DNA of 64,000 nt from contig NZ_ML636812.1 of NCBI RefSeq assembly GCF_006476605.1, positions 1 to 64,000 of the forward strand. Direction: 5' to 3'. The stretch comes from Brucella gallinifaecis (GTDB lineage Bacteria; Pseudomonadota; Alphaproteobacteria; Rhizobiales; Rhizobiaceae). Positions 61,300-64,000 of the stretch are shown here, one piece after another. The first letter of the stretch is position 1. Each line of letters starts with the position of its first letter. The position numbers were made by a program, and so were the translations under genes. The notes beneath the pieces were generated by a model, which saw only the letters and a program-made list of their open reading frames with translations, was not told the DNA's origin and searched no databases.

Positions 61300-62862
61300 T
61301 CACTTTGTTGCAGCATCTGAGCTGGCCTTGCCTGCACTGTTATCCACCACAATATGATGTGGTGAGCGAGCGCGTGGATGCATGAAGAAGTGCCCTTCCG
61401 GTGCATTGTGCGATTTAATCGGCACAAGCATAACATTGGTTTTTTTACCGCGTTTGTCATGCAATGCATAGACAATGAACGGAATAACCAGCACGACAAG
61501 GAAGCACACGACCAACAGGGTCACATAGGTTTCATCAGCAGCCTCTCCACCGATAGAGGTAGGCGGATAGAACGAAACGAAGAAGGCAAGCAGCGAAACA
61601 AGAAAGCCCACAACTGCAATACTAATCTTGAAGCCATTACTGCCCGGCACACGGAACGTACGCTTAAGCTCCGGCTGTTTACGGATCAGATGGATATAGC
61701 CAAGGAACAGCAGGAAATAGGTGCACAGATAAATAACCACAGTAAGTGCGAGAGCAATCAGGAACGACATGTTGCTGCCGCCACCCGTATTGGTAAGTAC
61801 AATAATAGCAACAGATGTCAGCAGAAGCTGAGCAACAACCAGTGCCACTGGCACGCCGTTTTTATTTACCTTCGCAAATACTGTTGGAAGGATACCTTTT
61901 TGCGCTGTGACATACATGCCGCGTGATGGGCCAACGATCCATGCAGCGATCTCAGCCAGCACACCAAGCAGCAACAAAGCTGCGATAATGCGCACTGTCC
62001 ACTCAAACCCCGGACCGAAATGACCAATCAATGCACTGAATGTCTGCACGACACCAGAAGAGAGATTGATGTCGTTAGATGGAATGGTCGCGGCAACAGA
62101 AAGACCACCAATGGAGCTCAGCACAATGGCTGCAATCATAAGCAGGATCATCGCGATCGGATAATCACGACCCGGATTTTTCATTTCATTGACATGGGTC
62201 GCAGAGGCTTCAACGCCCATATAACTTAGAATAAAGGCAACGAAAACGACCAAAGTGCCAATCTGCGTGAAGTCCGGGAAGAACGTCTGTGCAGACATTT
62301 CAATCTGCAGCGGTGCTCCGCTGGCAAGATAGCTGATGGCAAGTGCGGCAAGAATGAGTGCGGGCAACAAAATGCCTGCAAAGAAACCAAGCTTTGCAAT
62401 AATTGCCGTATATTTGGTGCCACCGAGCTGTGTAAAGGCCAGCACCCAGAGAATAATAAGGGCTGCGATGGTTTTTGTAACAGGATCCTGATTAAGCGCC
62501 GGCCAACTCAGAATATAGGAAAGCGCACCAAGCACAAAATAAAGCATCGGCAGAAAACCGATCGCAATTTCGAGATAACAAAACGAGATTGCAGCAAAGC
62601 CCCATCGTTCGCCAAGAGTATTGGAAACCCAGGCAAAAACGCCCCCTTCTTCCCAGCCTTCTACCGTTGCCATTTCAGCGGCGCAAAGACCAACCGGGAT
62701 AAACCAAAGTATCCCTCCAAGTAACAGAAAAAAGACGAGACTAAAGCCTGATGTTGCAAAGGTCGGATATTCATAAACTGCCATCACCATCGAGGCGGTG
62801 ATTGCAAAAAAACCTATCATAGATAATTGTTTAGCCGGACTGGCTGCTTTTACATTCGCCAT
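61300..62862 (-). CDS. gadC: Glutamate:GABA antiporter
   Basis: The 520-residue protein is an APC-superfamily antiporter with about twelve membrane helices. Recognisable GadC patterns are [45 protein letters not shown] near the N terminus, [26 protein letters not shown] in the middle, and a C-terminal cytoplasmic tail with several His residues ([20 protein letters not shown]), the pH-gated plug described for E. coli GadC. It exchanges external glutamate for the GABA made by GadB, exporting protons. It lies downstream of gadB on the same strand, separated by a terminator and a palindrome. Confidence 0.9.
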   Translation of the reverse strand: MANVKAASPAKQLSMIGFFAITASMVMAVYEYPTFATSGFSLVFFLLLGGILWFIPVGLCAAEMATVEGWEEGGVFAWVSNTLGERWGFAAISFCYLEIAIGFLPMLYFVLGALSYILSWPALNQDPVTKTIAALIILWVLAFTQLGGTKYTAIIAKLGFFAGILLPALILAALAISYLASGAPLQIEMSAQTFFPDFTQIGTLVVFVAFILSYMGVEASATHVNEMKNPGRDYPIAMILLMIAAIVLSSIGGLSVAATIPSNDINLSSGVVQTFSALIGHFGPGFEWTVRIIAALLLLGVLAEIAAWIVGPSRGMYVTAQKGILPTVFAKVNKNGVPVALVVAQLLLTSVAIIVLTNTGGGSNMSFLIALALTVVIYLCTYFLLFLGYIHLIRKQPELKRTFRVPGSNGFKISIAVVGFLVSLLAFFVSFYPPTSIGGEAADETYVTLLVVCFLVVLVIPFIVYALHDKRGKKTNVMLVPIKSHNAPEGHFFMHPRARSPHHIVVDNSAGKASSDAATK

Positions 62863-62975
62863 AATAGTTCTCCCATATGGAAGCCACTTAATGGAGCTAA
62901 TCTAGCGCCATTCTTGCGAGCACATTGCACAGGATTATAGAATTGAATGAAAGGTACAGACTGATTGTTCAATAA

Positions 62976-63001
62976 TGCGTGCTGCATGTGCAGCACGCAT
63001 C
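62976..63001. repeat. Perfect 12-bp palindromic hairpin between gadB and gadC
   Basis: ATGCGTGCTGCA (62976-62987), two bases, TGCAGCACGCAT (62990-63001): perfect inverted arms. It lies in the 238-bp gadB-gadC gap, about 115 bp before the gadC start, with no T-run. It could be an operator, a transcript-stabilising hairpin or a second terminator. Confidence 0.6.
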
Positions 63002-63063
63002 CGAAAATTCAGTCGTTACCAAACACCCAAGCCATACGCATCAATGCCATTGACTTCAGATAA

Positions 63064-63093
63064 TAAAAAATCCTGCTGAACTTCTTCAGCAGG
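63064..63093 (-). terminator. Intrinsic terminator after gadB
   Basis: On the minus strand CCTGCTGAA, loop GAAG, TTCAGCAGG, followed by ATTTTTTATT, seven bases after the gadB stop. It should terminate or attenuate transcription before gadC, so gadC may have its own promoter or be expressed at a lower level by read-through. Confidence 0.8.
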
Positions 63094-63100
63094 ACCATCA

Positions 63101-64000
63101 TTATCCGTGGTTGAAGCCACCAGCTTCCTCAGAAGTAAGCGGCTTGCTAACAGGATGCTTTTCAAAATAATCAACAGCACGTTTCATATCGCCAACAAGC
63201 AGATTTGCCAGGTCACGGCTGACACCATGACGAACAAGAATACGTTGGACAACAAGGTCTTCGCGATGGGCAGGCATGGAATAGGCCGGAACTTGCCAGC
63301 CGCGACTGCGCAACCGATCCGCAAGATCGTAAAGTGTATAGCCTCCGATAGCTTCCTGTTCTTTTAATTTCCATGCAATGGCAGGAATGCCTTTTTGGCT
63401 GTCACCATCAAAGATCATCTCGAAAGGTCCGATCTTGACGATTTCCTTTGCAAGATACTGCGCTGTTTCATAACAGGCATTGTGAATTTTGGTATAACCT
63501 TCACGGCCCAGGCGCAGGAAATTATAATATTGCGATATAATCTGCCCGCCGGGACGCGAGAAATTCAATGCAAATGTCGGCATATTGCCTCCAAGATAAT
63601 TCACATTGAAAATCAGCTCTTCCGGTAGATCAGTAGCTTCACGCCAAATGACCCAACCAGCACCGAGTGGCGCCAAACCAAATTTGTGGCCAGATGTATT
63701 GATGGATTTTACCCGTGGGAGGCGGAAATCCCATTCAACATCCGGCGCACAGAATGGTGCAAGGAAACCACCGCTTGCGCCGTCAACATGGATTGGAATA
63801 TCCAGCCCGGTTTCTTTTTGCAGCTGATCCAGCGCATCATGCACCGCTTTCACTGGTTCGAACTGACAGGTAAATGTGACACCAAGTGTTGGAACAACAC
63901 CAATCGTATTCTCATCGACGCGCTTTAGAACCTCTTCCGGGCTCATGATCAAACGATCGCCTTCAAGTGGAATTTCACGCAGTTCAACGTCAAAATAACG
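63101..64000 (-). CDS. gadB: Glutamate decarboxylase, 5' end beyond the window
   Basis: The 299 C-terminal codons shown belong to a PLP-dependent glutamate decarboxylase. [12 protein letters not shown] and [22 protein letters not shown] contain the PLP-binding Asp and Lys (in SGHKFG); [36 protein letters not shown] follows, and GFNHG forms the C terminus, a short form of the GadB autoinhibitory tail (here ending ...NHG without the HHT-type extension). It consumes a proton per glutamate decarboxylated to GABA. The frame continues to the window edge; the true start is outside. With gadC it forms the acid-resistance system. Confidence 0.93.
   Translation of the reverse strand, partial: RYFDVELREIPLEGDRLIMSPEEVLKRVDENTIGVVPTLGVTFTCQFEPVKAVHDALDQLQKETGLDIPIHVDGASGGFLAPFCAPDVEWDFRLPRVKSINTSGHKFGLAPLGAGWVIWREATDLPEELIFNVNYLGGNMPTFALNFSRPGGQIISQYYNFLRLGREGYTKIHNACYETAQYLAKEIVKIGPFEMIFDGDSQKGIPAIAWKLKEQEAIGGYTLYDLADRLRSRGWQVPAYSMPAHREDLVVQRILVRHGVSRDLANLLVGDMKRAVDYFEKHPVSKPLTSEEAGGFNHG

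Noticed and set aside
63101-64000. gadB appearing to start at an internal TTG at 63952
   Set aside because: The frame remains open to the window edge with family-consistent sequence, so the gene is cut by the window, not shortened.
1-64000. CRISPR array, prophage or integrative element genes
   Set aside because: No direct-repeat arrays, cas genes, integrases, phage structural genes or conjugation genes were seen anywhere in the window.

Overview
The window looks like a chromosomal segment of an alphaproteobacterium of the Brucellaceae (Ochrobactrum/Brucella type). This rests on the gene families: a Frc-type sugar ABC system of the rhizobial kind, many small ABC-plus-oxidoreductase catabolic operons, a short SerA, a gadB-gadC pair, and IS5/IS427, IS110 and IS6 relics. 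Base composition is moderate. No phage, plasmid, rRNA or CRISPR signal was seen; one tRNA-Gln is present. The taxonomic call is an inference.

Layout. 1-6.4 kb: a truncated Bcr/CflA-type efflux gene, a TetR regulator and a Tat-type FAD oxidoreductase; a 262-bp MITE-like element with CTAG target duplications separates the efflux gene from the regulator. Next come a divergent HxlR regulator/qorB pair, an exported metallo-beta-lactamase-fold protein with a degenerate metal motif, and an IS110 relic. 6.5-17 kb: a pentose or pentitol locus with SorC and DeoR regulators, an AraB-like kinase, AraD-like epimerase and UlaE-like epimerase facing away from an Frc-like ABC transporter, an SGNH esterase and a Gfo/Idh/MocA dehydrogenase. 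A 26-bp palindrome lies in the shared promoter region. An IS5/IS427 relic follows.

17.7-29.5 kb: a 12-gene minus-strand block with the Liv ABC transporter, amidase, acyl-CoA ligase, thiolase, IclR regulator, SDR, 3-hydroxyisobutyrate-dehydrogenase-like enzyme and a DUF1185 protein. It looks like uptake and breakdown of an amide-linked or hydroxy acid of unknown identity. 29.6-38.6 kb: a polar amino-acid ABC transporter flanked by two DAO-type FAD oxidoreductases, a bicupin, a divergent Ldh2/DpkA-family reductase and an Old Yellow Enzyme, consistent with D-amino or imino acid catabolism. 39-40.7 kb: an IS6 relic, a ChaC-like protein and a small orphan gene.

41-54.4 kb: five luciferase-like (LLM) flavin enzymes, a GNAT acetyltransferase and a peptide-type ABC transporter with two tandem paralogous binding proteins, resembling organosulfur or S-alkylcysteine salvage loci. 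54.4-58.8 kb: housekeeping serA and asd, with a putative Thr/Ile/Lys-rich leader peptide and attenuator before asd, then a nitronate monooxygenase. 59-61.3 kb: a single-pass membrane protein of unknown function, tRNA-Gln(UUG) and a decayed qorB paralogue. 61.3-64 kb: the glutamate-dependent acid-resistance pair gadC and gadB, with gadB running off the window.

Most of the window is accessory catabolic cargo with scattered IS debris around a small core (serA, asd, tRNA-Gln). The most interesting regulatory signal is the putative attenuator in front of asd.
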